Assembly (NCBI GenBank): GCA_016198185.1
Contig: JACQJD010000077.1
Location: 1-41,981 of the forward strand
DNA: 41,981 nt
Direction of reading: 5' to 3'
Source: Deltaproteobacteria bacterium
GTDB taxonomy: Bacteria; Bdellovibrionota; JACOXK01; 2-02-FULL-40-11
Below the pieces are notes generated by a model, which saw only the letters and a list, made by a program, of their open reading frames with translations, ran no database searches and was not told the DNA's origin. The position numbers were made by a program, and so were the translations under genes. This document shows positions 7,410 to 16,385 of the stretch, piece after piece. How positions within the stretch are numbered: the first letter of the stretch is position 1; every line of letters begins with the position of its first letter.

Positions 7410-8273
7410 ATGTCCAAAAAAAGTTTAGGCATTATCGGTGGGTCGGGGCTGTATGAAATTGCGGGCTTGCAACGCCTTGCCAAAAAAACACTTCGCACGC
7501 CCTTTGGAGATCCTTCAGATGCGTATCTGATCGGTGAATTAAACGGCGAGACATTGGTTTTTTTACCACGACATGGCGTAGGACATCGGTTCAACCCTTC
7601 CGAAATTAATTATCGAGCCAATATCTATGGCATGAAAAAATTAGGCGTGAGCTCTATTTTATCTTTCAGTGCCGTAGGCAGCATGAAAGCAGAAATTAAA
7701 CCCAAGGATGTGGTGATCGTCGATCAGTTTATCGATCGGACGGTTGGTTATCGAAAGCATACGTTTTTTGAGCAAGGAATGGTGGCGCATGTTTCGATGG
7801 CCAAGCCCGTCTGCTGGGCACTTTCTGAAATTGCCTATCAAGCCGCAAAGCACGTGGCACCCCAAGTGCATCCTTCAGGTGTTTACCTGTGTATGGAAGG
7901 GCCCCAATTTTCAACACGGGCAGAATCGCTCCTCTATCGTTCTTGGGGCGTGGATGTCATTGGCATGACAAACTTTACCGAGGCAAAATTAGCCAGGGAA
8001 GCAGAGCTCTGTTATGCAACGCTTGCCTTTTCGACGGATTACGATTGTTGGAAAGAGGACGAAGAAGCTGTTTCTGCTGAAAAAGTATTGGCCGTCATTG
8101 GGGCCAATGTGGAAACGGCCAAAAAAATTATTCAAGAAGCCGCAACCTTATTTTCAAAAAAGAAAAGCTGTGAGTGCCCCCATGCTTTACAACAGGGGTT
8201 GGTGACGGATGTTTCAAAAATTTCAGCAAAAACAAGAAAGAAGTTAGGACTTTTTCTCAGGAAGCATGCATGA
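7410..8273 (+). CDS. mtnP: S-methyl-5'-thioadenosine phosphorylase
   Basis: Cleaves methylthioadenosine with phosphate to adenine and 5-methylthioribose-1-phosphate, part of methionine and purine salvage. The 287-residue protein starts KSLGIIGGSGLYEI and has PRHGVGHRFNPSEINYRANI, SFSAVGSMK, the substrate segment MEGPQFSTRAES, and GMTNFTEAKLAREAELCYA, followed by STDYDCW. The combination of MEGPQFSTRAES and GMTN is typical of this branch rather than of plain purine nucleoside phosphorylases. A related methylthioinosine phosphorylase cannot be fully excluded. The stop overlaps the next gene by four bases (ATGA). The region in front is the large palindrome, and no strong ribosome-binding site is seen. 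metK and ahcY at 30229-32655 complete the SAM-related set. Confidence 0.93.
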   Translation: MSKKSLGIIGGSGLYEIAGLQRLAKKTLRTPFGDPSDAYLIGELNGETLVFLPRHGVGHRFNPSEINYRANIYGMKKLGVSSILSFSAVGSMKAEIKPKDVVIVDQFIDRTVGYRKHTFFEQGMVAHVSMAKPVCWALSEIAYQAAKHVAPQVHPSGVYLCMEGPQFSTRAESLLYRSWGVDVIGMTNFTEAKLAREAELCYATLAFSTDYDCWKEDEEAVSAEKVLAVIGANVETAKKIIQEAATLFSKKKSCECPHALQQGLVTDVSKISAKTRKKLGLFLRKHA

Positions 8274-9172
8274 GCATTGTCGTTGTTGGAACCTTGGCCT
8301 TTGATTCGATTCAAACCCCTTTTGGAAGGGTCGAGCGTATTTTGGGGGGATCGGCCAATCACTTTTCGATGGCTGCCCATTATTTTACATCCATTAAAAT
8401 GGTTGGCGTTATTGGAGATGATTTTCCACAAGAACATTTAATGTATCTAACCGATCGAAAAATTTGTACCAAAGGGATTCAAAAAATAAGAGGTAAGTCT
8501 TTTTTTTGGGAAGGTCTCTATGAATCCGACATGAATCAAGCCAAAACCTTGATCACAGAGCTCAATGTGTTGGAGCAGTTTAATCCGATTTTGCCGGCAG
8601 ACTACCGTCAATCGGATTGTTTGTTTTTGGCCAACTTTGATCCAGAATTGCAACTCTCTGTTCTCGATCAAGTGGGGGCCCCTTCTTTGGTGGCCTGCGA
8701 TACGATGAATTTTTGGATTGAACGAAAACGGGAAGCACTGGAAGCGGTCTTGAAAAGAATTCATCTCTTACTTTTAAATGAAGGGGAAGCAAAGCTTCTC
8801 ACAGGAGAATCGAATTTAATTCGTGCGATTAAAAAAATGACACAGCTTGGGCCCAAAATGATTATCATAAAACGGGGAGAATATGGGGCGATGCTGTATT
8901 TTCAAGGCACGATTTCAATTTTACCAGCTTATCCGCTGGAAGAAGTCAGAGATCCCACCGGGGCAGGGGATGCCTTTGCCGGCGGGGTGATGGGATATTT
9001 GGCAAAACACAGAAATTATCTCAATGAGCATATCGTGCGTCGTGCGATGATGTATGGAACGGTGATGGCATCTTTTAATATCGAAGATTTTAGTTTTAAC
9101 CGTTTGAAAGAGCTTTCTTGGAAAGCTGTAGAAGAACGTTACCTTCAATTGAAACAAGTTATTTCACTCTAG
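8270..9172 (+). CDS. PfkB-family carbohydrate/nucleoside kinase
   Basis: The start at 8270 (MSIVVVGTLAFDS) gives 300 residues and an ATGA overlap with mtnP; longer upstream starts lie inside mtnP. The N-terminal motif GGSANHFSMAA and the C-terminal signature DPTGAGDAFAGG (anion hole and catalytic Asp) mark the ribokinase/PfkB fold. NEGEAKLLTG lies in the middle. It should phosphorylate a sugar or nucleoside hydroxyl with ATP. Tight coupling to mtnP suggests a substrate from nucleoside salvage, for example adenosine or a ribose derivative, but this is inference. The gene ends at 9172, with no clear terminator. Confidence 0.88.
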   Translation: MSIVVVGTLAFDSIQTPFGRVERILGGSANHFSMAAHYFTSIKMVGVIGDDFPQEHLMYLTDRKICTKGIQKIRGKSFFWEGLYESDMNQAKTLITELNVLEQFNPILPADYRQSDCLFLANFDPELQLSVLDQVGAPSLVACDTMNFWIERKREALEAVLKRIHLLLLNEGEAKLLTGESNLIRAIKKMTQLGPKMIIIKRGEYGAMLYFQGTISILPAYPLEEVRDPTGAGDAFAGGVMGYLAKHRNYLNEHIVRRAMMYGTVMASFNIEDFSFNRLKELSWKAVEERYLQLKQVISL

Positions 9173-9250
9173 CAGGGTGTTCAAAAAGAGCTGCAAAAAT
9201 CTTCTTGGTCTACGACTACGTCAGCCTCGCAAGGTGAGGGGCCACGAGAT

Positions 9251-9278
9251 TTGACTCTGTCTTTAATTTGCTTACAAT
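9251..9278 (+). promoter_or_regulatory. Sigma-70 promoter before the lipoprotein/secreted protein pair
   Basis: TTGACT (9251-9256), a 16-base spacer and TACAAT (9273-9278) give a good match. The leader of about 80 bases runs to the ATG at 9367. Confidence 0.55.
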
Positions 9279-9366
9279 TAAATCTGTAGGTCGATTTTTC
9301 CGACGACTGGGTATTGAGCCTAGGTTAAATTTCTCATCTGATTTTAATTTTGGACGTTTAAGACAC

Positions 9367-10188
9367 ATGAAGCAGCAGATTATTTATTATCTTATGATTA
9401 TCATAACCGTCGTTCGGTGCGGCGGGGGAAGCCAGGGGCCTTCTGTGTCACCTGATCTATCGGAGTCGTCCATCTCATCAGCACCTTCCACCCAGCCCCT
9501 GATGGCACCTGAAACCTTCACCCCCTTTAGCACCTCCTATTATATGAAGATTGAAGAACAAAATAGAGATACGTTGGGTACCAAATTTCATGACTCTATT
9601 GTCACAGATCGCAGTGCCTTTTTTGTTTCTAAAGATGAGGTTATTTTGAATGGATCATGGCAAGAAATGCTCCTGGCAGGGAAAACCAGCGACCCCTTTG
9701 TTCATCTAGATGCTCCCTTTGATGCCAAAGTGCCTCATGTGTTCGTTGAATACAAAGTACAATTTGAAGGAAAAGAAGTCTACGGACGGAATGACACAGA
9801 AATACACTATTTTATATTTTCAAAGTATCCCGCAAAAATTCAGTTTCAGCATCTTGCGATCGAAAACAAAAAGGTAAGCGTCTCTTTATTCCACGCGCTA
9901 AAGTCGCTGAAATTGTTACGGCTATTTCCCTCGAAATTTGAATTTTCTGAAAATGCAAATCAACGCTTGGTTATTTCTACCGATCGTCTTGAGAACGCAG
10001 ATGTGAACGATGCGCTCAATAAAATTATTTTTGAAAAAAAAGAAGAAGGGGTGGACGTGGCCTTTCAACTACCAGATGATTTTAAAAGCGTTGCATCAGG
10101 CTTAGCTTCTTTTACAGAAAAAAGTCTTTTTTCAACGGCAATCGAAATGAAATCGATTCAGGAAGTAAAACATGTCAAGATTGAATAA
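9367..10188 (+). CDS. Putative lipoprotein of unknown function
   Basis: The open frame extends to 9268, but the ATG at 9367 starts a typical export signal: MKQQ, a hydrophobic core, then a Cys followed by GGGSQG. The residue before the Cys is Arg (ITVVRC), not the usual small residue, so lipidation is probable but not certain. A Ser/Pro-rich linker (about 25-60) follows, as in outer-membrane or periplasmic lipoproteins. The remaining part of the 273-residue chain has no motif I recognise. Upstream is the promoter at 9251-9278. Its last 17 bases overlap the start of the 806-residue secreted protein, so the two are probably translated together and act in the same compartment. Confidence 0.7.
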   Translation: MKQQIIYYLMIIITVVRCGGGSQGPSVSPDLSESSISSAPSTQPLMAPETFTPFSTSYYMKIEEQNRDTLGTKFHDSIVTDRSAFFVSKDEVILNGSWQEMLLAGKTSDPFVHLDAPFDAKVPHVFVEYKVQFEGKEVYGRNDTEIHYFIFSKYPAKIQFQHLAIENKKVSVSLFHALKSLKLLRLFPSKFEFSENANQRLVISTDRLENADVNDALNKIIFEKKEEGVDVAFQLPDDFKSVASGLASFTEKSLFSTAIEMKSIQEVKHVKIE

Positions 10189-12592
10189 CTTTTTTTTATA
10201 TCTTTTCATTTCTGTGAGCACAGGGATGATCGTTCCGTTGAGCATGGCTTATGCTGCGAGTGCTCCAAATTTCGAACTCATAGATACAACTTCTAGCCCA
10301 GAACGTGGAAATTTTGTTTTGGCTAAATTTCAAAGAGGGGTTGAACTTTTAACGACATCGCCACTCCAAGGGGTGGGATTTCAAACTCCTGATTTTTTAA
10401 GGCGATCCAACATGTCTCTTTTTATATTTGAAGAGGCGTTTTTAACCACTTCAATTGAAATCACGTCGGCTTTTAACGAGAAACAGGCATCGATCTCTAT
10501 TTATTTTTCAAAAGCAGCTGCGGTGTTAGATCATGAAAACATCAACCGTGAAATCTTTAAATTTCTGACGGGATTATTTTTAGAAGGGGATCAATCCCAT
10601 CCTAATATTAAAAATACGCAATTCCGAGATGTGGTTACGCTTACCCTGGTAGATGAAATGCTTAAAATCGACCAACAAAATCCAACGTATTTAAATCCTG
10701 CGCGACGTCGTGTATTGATTCAATCTTGGCAAGCCAGAGAAAATCTATTTGATTATTATCCTGGATTGGATCTCTTTTTAACATTTTTACTCTATGAAAA
10801 AAAAGATACTTCAAAAAACTATGATTTTCTAAAGCGGGTGATTGAAGAGGGGCGAACCTCTTTAGATCCCCAAAATATTTTTACAGGGGCTCTTTTAAAC
10901 GCTTTTCAACTTACCTTGTTCGTCAATCGTTTTGCCATTGCGCTGATTCAGGGGAATGAGCCCTGTTTGCAAGAAGCACTTTGTTACCGTTTTGATATTC
11001 CAAGCCCAAGTCTTTCCGGCTTACACGATCTTTATGCCATTAGGCACATATCCAGATTTGATATCCAAGATGCTTTCGATCGAAAAACCCAACAATTTAA
11101 ACCTTTTGAGTTCAAGTTAGACGCGTTTTCGATCAAAATCATTCGTTTTGAAAGGTATGAAAATTTGAATAATCCTCCAGTGATAGAATACAGTTATGAG
11201 AAACAATTTCCATCTTTTATACCCACAGACGTGGCAGAAAATATTTCTCTAACCAAGCTTTCTTTTGAAAATAGTCAGCTTAAAATGATTCGTGATGATC
11301 ATAGCGTGAATCGAAAGGATAAAAATCTTGCGCCTCTTTTTCAAGGTTCTGCTACCATCAATGATGAGACCTATCTTATTCTCTCGAATCCCACGGATGG
11401 ATTGGTGCGTTTTGTGATTTCTTTTTTTGAAGGAAATATTCCAAGCATTCGTTCCGTTCATGTGATAAATCCAGATCCAAATATCAAAGCGGCCTCTTCC
11501 TCTGTTTATATGGGCAGTTTTCCGGAACCGGCTTCTTTGTGGCCTGACGAGGAGCTTGAATTGACAAAAGCAGAGTTTGTCAATTCTACCATTCATGCCA
11601 AAGAAAAGAATGTTCCACTAAAAATCCATTTCAAAACACCTAAAAGTGCAGGCCCCATCGACTATTTGGTGATGCGCGTTCTTGTTCTTGATAATGATAT
11701 TTCTCAAGAGGCCTCGATCTTGAAACTCAATGAAACCAGGCCAGGGGATAGAGACTTTTATACGCATGTAGCTCAATTTTCTGTTTCTTCAGACCTCAAA
11801 AATCATAAGATTAGACTACAATTTGAAGGAATGAATGAAAATGGTTATAAACTGGATTCCAATCCCAGAACGCAGCCTTATTTTACACCCCACCAATTTA
11901 ACAATTATGAAATGGGTCCAGATGAAGTTCACCAATTTGACCTTATCATCGATGAAGACGATAGTATCCCTTTGACCATTTCTGGCGGTCTTTACTATTG
12001 CGCCGGAGAACATGTCTCTTCCGGATCTGGTTCGAGTAGAGGCCTATACTTAGTTGCGGACATTGAACCGGGAGCTGGCTGGCCGGAAGACTTTAGACCG
12101 ACAAGTGTAAGTCTTGGTGTGAAATTAAATACTGCAGACCAACACATACGGTCTGGCATCTTCTCACTTCTTAATGACGCCAGTCAATTTAGCGTCCGTG
12201 CACGGCCAGGCGACTATTGGTATCAAAATGATTATGAGTTGTTTCAAAATAAATCAGGTCATTATTTAAGTAATTTAGCTGCCGGCAGCATAGACTTGAC
12301 GCAAAATCAATCCAATCGGCCGAAGTTTTATAGAAAACCTATTCAAATTGATATGCATCACTTGATGCTTACGGCTTCCACGAATCAAAATCCTGAGATT
12401 CAATATGAAGCTTCCGATGAAGCTTCCGAATCTTTTTTGACTAAATCTTTTTCGACCACCATGCCCTGGCCTTTTCCAACAAAGAGCAGTGATTATTCTT
12501 TCTGTGCTCAGAAACAATTTTGGACACCGAATGATGTCACTTTTAAGTTGATTTCTCCTAATGTCGTTCCTCCATCAGACCTTCCAAAGTAA
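10172..12592 (+). CDS. Large secreted protein of unknown function
   Basis: 806 residues with an N-terminal signal peptide (MSRLNNFFLYLFISVSTG onward, probable cleavage after AYAAS). AGGAAG lies seven bases before the ATG. After the signal the chain is soluble and mixed in composition, with many aromatic and acidic residues. The C-terminal third looks beta-rich and includes a Gly/Ser stretch (SSGSGSSRGLY). I recognise no enzyme motif and see no C-terminal anchor. It overlaps the lipoprotein gene by 17 bases. Base composition is like the neighbours. A surface or periplasmic role is inferred only from the signal and the partner. Confidence 0.75.
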   Translation: MSRLNNFFLYLFISVSTGMIVPLSMAYAASAPNFELIDTTSSPERGNFVLAKFQRGVELLTTSPLQGVGFQTPDFLRRSNMSLFIFEEAFLTTSIEITSAFNEKQASISIYFSKAAAVLDHENINREIFKFLTGLFLEGDQSHPNIKNTQFRDVVTLTLVDEMLKIDQQNPTYLNPARRRVLIQSWQARENLFDYYPGLDLFLTFLLYEKKDTSKNYDFLKRVIEEGRTSLDPQNIFTGALLNAFQLTLFVNRFAIALIQGNEPCLQEALCYRFDIPSPSLSGLHDLYAIRHISRFDIQDAFDRKTQQFKPFEFKLDAFSIKIIRFERYENLNNPPVIEYSYEKQFPSFIPTDVAENISLTKLSFENSQLKMIRDDHSVNRKDKNLAPLFQGSATINDETYLILSNPTDGLVRFVISFFEGNIPSIRSVHVINPDPNIKAASSSVYMGSFPEPASLWPDEELELTKAEFVNSTIHAKEKNVPLKIHFKTPKSAGPIDYLVMRVLVLDNDISQEASILKLNETRPGDRDFYTHVAQFSVSSDLKNHKIRLQFEGMNENGYKLDSNPRTQPYFTPHQFNNYEMGPDEVHQFDLIIDEDDSIPLTISGGLYYCAGEHVSSGSGSSRGLYLVADIEPGAGWPEDFRPTSVSLGVKLNTADQHIRSGIFSLLNDASQFSVRARPGDYWYQNDYELFQNKSGHYLSNLAAGSIDLTQNQSNRPKFYRKPIQIDMHHLMLTASTNQNPEIQYEASDEASESFLTKSFSTTMPWPFPTKSSDYSFCAQKQFWTPNDVTFKLISPNVVPPSDLPK

Positions 12593-12629
12593 GATTTTTG
12601 AAAGACAAACATTTTTTATTTTGCTACAG

Positions 12630-13661
12630 ATGAAAACCATGAAAGCCATTGTTTTTCATGGTTTTGGAGATCCTTCTGTTCTTAAATATGAAAGCGTTGA
12701 AGTGCCAATGCTTTCTTCTCATGAAGTTTTGGTCCGGGTCAGAGCCTGCGCCTTAAATCATTTAGATATTTGGGTGCGGGAAGGGTTGGGCGATGTGTCC
12801 AAACCACACATTTTAGGTTCAGATGTATCGGGTGTCATCGAAGCTGTTGGCAGCGAGATGAAAGATCTTGAAAAAGGACAATCCGTTCTTATTTCACCGG
12901 GGATCAGCTGTGGCTATTGTGAAGCATGCCTTACTGGGAGAGATCATTTATGCCCGCGCTATACCATTTTGGGAAAAGGGATTTGGGGAGGCTATGCAGA
13001 ATTTGTAAAAGTTCCACGGCAAAATATTTTGCCCTATCCCCAAAATTTATCTTTTGAAGAAGCAGCTTGCATGCCGCTTACCTATCTAACGGCTTGGCAG
13101 ATGCTGGTTCAAAAAGCCAAAATAAAACCTGGCGATTGGGTCTTGGTCCTGGCCGCAGGCAGTGGGATTGGTGTGGCCGCCATTCAAATTGCAAACCTGT
13201 TTGGCGCACGGGTGATTGCCACAGCTTCCAACAAAACCAAATTACAAAAGGCACAAAGGTTGGGAGCGGAATTTGCAATCAATTATCTTGAGAAAGATTT
13301 TTCAAAAGAGGTCAAAGATATTACGAAGGGCAGAGGGGTCGACCTGGTTGTGGAACACACGGGGGCGCAAACGTGGGAAAAGTCTATTTTAAGCGCCAAA
13401 TGGGGGGGCACGATTGTCACCTGTGGGGCCACGAGTGGTTCCGAGGGGAAAACCAATTTGGCCCATGTGTATTTTCGGCAGATTCAAATTTTGGGATCGA
13501 CGATGGGAAGCAAGGGTACGCTCTTTGAAATTTTAAGACACATTGAAGCCGGCAAGTTAAAACCGGTTGTGGATAAAGTCTTTCCTTTAAAAGAAGCTGC
13601 CCAAGCTCATCAAAAAATGATGCTGCGTGAGCAATTTGGGAAATTGGTTTTGGTTCCATAA
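12630..13661 (+). CDS. Zinc-type medium-chain alcohol dehydrogenase / quinone oxidoreductase-like protein
   Basis: A 343-residue medium-chain dehydrogenase (MDR) with an N-terminal GroES-like domain (VLVRVRACALNHLDIWVREG, then HILGSDVSGVIEAVG) and a Rossmann domain (VLVLAAGSGIGVAAIQIA). Four cysteines in CGYCEACLTGRDHLC fit the structural zinc lobe. The usual GHE of the catalytic zinc site is replaced by GSD, so catalytic zinc may be absent, as in quinone oxidoreductase-like members. The open frame extends to 12561, but that part overlaps the previous gene and is not family-like. ATG at 12630 or 12639 (MKAIVFHGFGDP) is the likely start. The substrate is unknown. It converges with the gene ending at 13676, 14 bases away. 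Confidence 0.9.
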   Translation: MKTMKAIVFHGFGDPSVLKYESVEVPMLSSHEVLVRVRACALNHLDIWVREGLGDVSKPHILGSDVSGVIEAVGSEMKDLEKGQSVLISPGISCGYCEACLTGRDHLCPRYTILGKGIWGGYAEFVKVPRQNILPYPQNLSFEEAACMPLTYLTAWQMLVQKAKIKPGDWVLVLAAGSGIGVAAIQIANLFGARVIATASNKTKLQKAQRLGAEFAINYLEKDFSKEVKDITKGRGVDLVVEHTGAQTWEKSILSAKWGGTIVTCGATSGSEGKTNLAHVYFRQIQILGSTMGSKGTLFEILRHIEAGKLKPVVDKVFPLKEAAQAHQKMMLREQFGKLVLVP

Positions 13662-13675
13662 GAGCTGTTTACGGA

Positions 13676-14836
13676 TTATTTGCGAATCGATACCGGAATC
13701 GAATGTTTTTGAAGGTGTTCTAAGTAAGTTTTACCGGAGAGGGTGGTTTCGAGTCGATGAACACCGGTGGGGTAATTCCCAAGTACGAGCATTTCTAGTA
13801 CCAGGGCGGCGGAAAATCCAGTGGTGCGTTCCATGGCAGAAAATCCTGTTGTGTCATCTAAAAAATCAATGGTTTCTAGGGTGATGGTTTTGGATTCTCC
13901 ATTTTTGATTCCCTGGCATGTAGCACGAAGAACGACCAAGTCTTTATCTTCTGGAAAATTTATTTTTGGAGTAACCACCGTATGAAAAACTTGGCGTGGG
14001 GAAAGCGTGCAATCTCCAACGGTAACCGGTGTGGTATCCAAGAGCCCTAGCTCCAAACACGTTTTAATTTTTTCATAGTGCCCTGGATAACGTACGGTTT
14101 TATAATCGTAATTTTGAATTTTTCCTTCAAAGCTCCAGGGACAAGTGGAGGTTCCTCCAGAGGTTGTAAAGGCTTCGCATGTACCCACGGGGGGTTGGAA
14201 CGCCAGCGTTTCTAATTCTGTAAAAGTATCGACTTCGATGATTTTCCCATTTCTTAAAAAATGCGCTTTTCCAAAATATTCATTGGTGAGTCCCTCAATG
14301 GAAAAAACCAATTTGTACTGGAGCGGTGGTTTGGGTTGTTGAGGGAGTCCCCCACATCGAATATGGACACTGTGGACTTCGTCGAGGGTTTCTAAAGCAT
14401 AGACAGCCAATAGATTGCCATATCCTGGCATGAGACCACAATCCGGGATGATGGTAATGCCTGCTGCTTTGGCGTTTGAAGATAATTGATGCTGTTTCCA
14501 TACCACGTCTGTGTTGCCACCCAGATCTACCATGTGGGTTTGGGTCTCAATGGCCATCTGCGTAATCTTTTCATTCAAAAAATAAGGGACGGCACTAAAA
14601 ACACCATCTATCGGTTTTAGAAGGTTGAAAAGAAATGAGGTGTCTGAGACATCTAGCGCAGTGGGCGTTACTAATTTTTTTTGTAAAAGTTTATTTAAGC
14701 GTGTGGCCTGATTTTGTGCGAGTGATGGTTCTCGGTCGGCCAAAATAATTTCTTGAGCCTGTCCAAATTTGGCAAGATCATAGGCTGCCGCTACGCCTTG
14801 GCGCCCTGCTCCTAAAACAGCGTATCTTTTTTTCAT
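13676..14836 (-). CDS. Lysine 6-dehydrogenase-like (saccharopine dehydrogenase family) oxidoreductase
   Basis: The frame extends to a TTG at 14848, but the ATG at 14836 gives MKKRYAVLGAGRQG, a normal family start. The 386-residue chain has an N-terminal Rossmann motif (VLGAGRQGVAAAYDLA), then DLGGNTDVV, IPDCGLMPGYGNLLA and GGLPQQPKPPLQYKLVFS, FTTSGGTST, and YKTVRYPGHYEKIK. From memory of the family this series is closest to lysine 6-dehydrogenase, which deaminates the epsilon-amino group of lysine with NAD. Saccharopine reductase or another amino-acid dehydrogenase remains possible. No ribosome-binding site is evident. It is convergent with the MDR gene, and no pathway partner is adjacent. 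Confidence 0.85.
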   Translation of the reverse strand: MKKRYAVLGAGRQGVAAAYDLAKFGQAQEIILADREPSLAQNQATRLNKLLQKKLVTPTALDVSDTSFLFNLLKPIDGVFSAVPYFLNEKITQMAIETQTHMVDLGGNTDVVWKQHQLSSNAKAAGITIIPDCGLMPGYGNLLAVYALETLDEVHSVHIRCGGLPQQPKPPLQYKLVFSIEGLTNEYFGKAHFLRNGKIIEVDTFTELETLAFQPPVGTCEAFTTSGGTSTCPWSFEGKIQNYDYKTVRYPGHYEKIKTCLELGLLDTTPVTVGDCTLSPRQVFHTVVTPKINFPEDKDLVVLRATCQGIKNGESKTITLETIDFLDDTTGFSAMERTTGFSAALVLEMLVLGNYPTGVHRLETTLSGKTYLEHLQKHSIPVSIRK

Positions 14837-14964
14837 CAAGAAAAACAAAACACAATTGATGATCAGATCGCAATAAAATTAGTTGAAAGCCGCATGACGC
14901 TGTACCCCTCCCAAAAAAAACATGAACCATACAATGATCGTGATGGGTCGTTTTGGGGTGGAGC

Positions 14965-16143
14965 TTATTTTTGAAAATTTGTTTTTAAGAAAGACTGTTC
15001 ATAATCCAGGGTGGCTTCCAAGTCTTCATCGCCTGCAGCTGGAAATTCTGTATCAAAGAAAATGTGAAACTCACTTTCGCTTTGTGAATTAACCCAGGTG
15101 GTTAAAGACTGAATATGTTCTGCCGGAATATAGACCAATTGTTTGACATGAACGATCAGAAGTGGCTCCTCCTCAAAGAGGGTTGTTTGAAGTACAGATT
15201 TTTCGGGCCTGGAGGGTGAAATCGAAATGTGTGTTTTTTCATTTTCAAAGTAATAGCCATTTGAATCTTCAAGTTCTTCTTTAAGATCGTCGATAAATTC
15301 ATTCCAGACATGTTGATAGGGGAGTGTTTCATCTTTACGATAGCCATGCGCGGAATCTGCGGTGGTTCCTGGAATACTTTGGAGACCTCCCATGGCGAGC
15401 CATTTTAAACACTGGGGTTGGGTTCCAGTTAAAGCATAATACAAAGACACATATAAATTTTTTGGTTTTTCATTTTTTTGAATAAGGTGTTGATAGGCAT
15501 CTTCCGAAATACTTTCTCTTGCGGCATTGATTTCATCTTGCCATTTTGGATTAACACCCATATCCCTGGAGCCTTCACTGTGTGTTTCCCAGCCAAAGAA
15601 GGTATCGCGAATTAACGTGATGGGAGAAGCGCCTAGCCAAGCCACATTCGAACCCATAAAGACGAAAGGGTAAAGAAAGATTGTCGGCTTTAGCAGAGAA
15701 TATTCGGCCCAGAAGGTATTGTCCTTAAAATTATAGAGCAGATCCGAGAAAATCTTTGTCCACTGTTTTGTCCAGGTGAACGTTTGCGTGAGCTCTAAAT
15801 TGCTAATCTGGGTTCGTGAGTCATAAACTCCTTGTGCCATAGAAATATAATCTTTCGTTTCTTGAAGGGCATTTGGGTAAGAAGGGTTGCCAATGAGTTC
15901 CCGTTTGGCTTTGGCAAGCTGTAATAAGGTATAGATAAATTGTTCTCGTTTTGATTTTTCAGACGCAGCAGACGGTGGAAGATATCGTCCTTCAAATTCG
16001 AGTTCGCTGGCACGTGCGGAGTATTCTAGAGCTTCCATCCGAAGCTCATCGGGCTTGGGCTCAGATTGACAGGCGGATAAAACAGCAAAGATGGCTAAGA
16101 GAAAAAAACTTCTTTTGTAAACAAAGAGCATAGGTGAAGGCAT
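14965..16143 (-). CDS. Putative lipoprotein of unknown function
   Basis: The frame is open up to 16332, but the ATG at 16143 is supported by an AGGGGA site seven bases upstream and by the lipoprotein signal it creates: MPSPMLFVYKRSFFLLA, a hydrophobic core ending VLSAC (lipobox, Cys near residue 27), then a charged linker. The chain is 392 residues. I see no known catalytic motif. Helical segments precede a central block with aromatic and hydrophobic stretches (ILYPFVFMGSNVAWLGASPI-like composition), and the C-terminal part is acidic. The upstream region contains one of the two direct repeats that flank the neighbouring ATPase gene. The function is unknown; the cell envelope is the likely location. 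Confidence 0.75.
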   Translation of the reverse strand: MPSPMLFVYKRSFFLLAIFAVLSACQSEPKPDELRMEALEYSARASELEFEGRYLPPSAASEKSKREQFIYTLLQLAKAKRELIGNPSYPNALQETKDYISMAQGVYDSRTQISNLELTQTFTWTKQWTKIFSDLLYNFKDNTFWAEYSLLKPTIFLYPFVFMGSNVAWLGASPITLIRDTFFGWETHSEGSRDMGVNPKWQDEINAARESISEDAYQHLIQKNEKPKNLYVSLYYALTGTQPQCLKWLAMGGLQSIPGTTADSAHGYRKDETLPYQHVWNEFIDDLKEELEDSNGYYFENEKTHISISPSRPEKSVLQTTLFEEEPLLIVHVKQLVYIPAEHIQSLTTWVNSQSESEFHIFFDTEFPAAGDEDLEATLDYEQSFLKTNFQK

Positions 16144-16159
16144 AAAGATCCCCTTTTTA

Positions 16160-16182
16160 TGGTTTTGGGTTTGGTTTGTCAA
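16160..16182. repeat. 23-bp direct repeat, copy A
   Basis: This copy and 17592-17614 are the same at 22 of 23 positions and in the same orientation (shared tail GGTTTGGTTTGTCAA). Together they bracket the ATPase gene. On the minus strand TTGACA at the end of the repeat could serve as a -35 box for the lipoprotein gene, but the matching TAAAAA would put the transcript start inside the ribosome-binding site. Confidence 0.75.
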
Positions 16183-16354
16183 TCGTTGAGTTCCCCCTGC
16201 TTTCCAAACGTAAGCTGCGCTCTGTACCGATTGTGGGGTTTTCAACATACGCTTATGGTTTTTCCATTTCTTAAAAAATGCACGGCTGTTTTGGCTTTTG
16301 AAGATGGAAGAGAAAGGATCTATCTGAGACATCGTGTAAGTTTATGTAAATATG

Positions 16355-16374
16355 ACTTTACTCGCGAGTAAAGT
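16355..16374. promoter_or_regulatory. Perfect 20-bp palindromic operator-like site
   Basis: ACTTTACTCGCGAGTAAAGT is a perfect palindrome that overlaps the -35 box and spacer of the ATPase promoter. The half-site TTTACTC recurs at 16389-16395, directly before the ATG. The position suggests repression, possibly by the gene product or by a regulator outside the window. Confidence 0.65.
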
Positions 16375-16385
16375 TATGCTATAGT
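16357..16385 (+). promoter_or_regulatory. Promoter of the AAA+/DUF4143 ATPase gene
   Basis: TTTACT (16357-16362) and TATAGT (16380-16385) are 17 bases apart. The expected start near 16392 is about five bases before the ATG at 16397, and no Shine-Dalgarno is present, so the message may be leaderless. Confidence 0.5.

Noticed and set aside
9173-9250. CAGGGTGTTCAAAAAG followed by a segment with CTACGACTACGTCAGCCTCG after the PfkB stop, like degraded miniature repeats I recall from other deltaproteobacteria
   Set aside because: Only one copy here, no terminal inverted repeat or target duplication seen; a genome search would be needed.
9268-9366. Start of the first lipoprotein gene at 9268
   Set aside because: It would put a promoter -10 box inside the gene and bury the export signal; ATG at 9367 is better.
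14849-14964. Possible terminator or small gene between the LysDH-like and lipoprotein genes
   Set aside because: CCCAAAA/TTTTGGG can pair but with a loop of about 35 bases; no open frame with a start signal.
16144-16332. N-terminal extension of the lipoprotein gene up to 16332
   Set aside because: The internal ATG at 16143 has a good ribosome-binding site and starts a clean lipoprotein signal; the extension is not signal-like.
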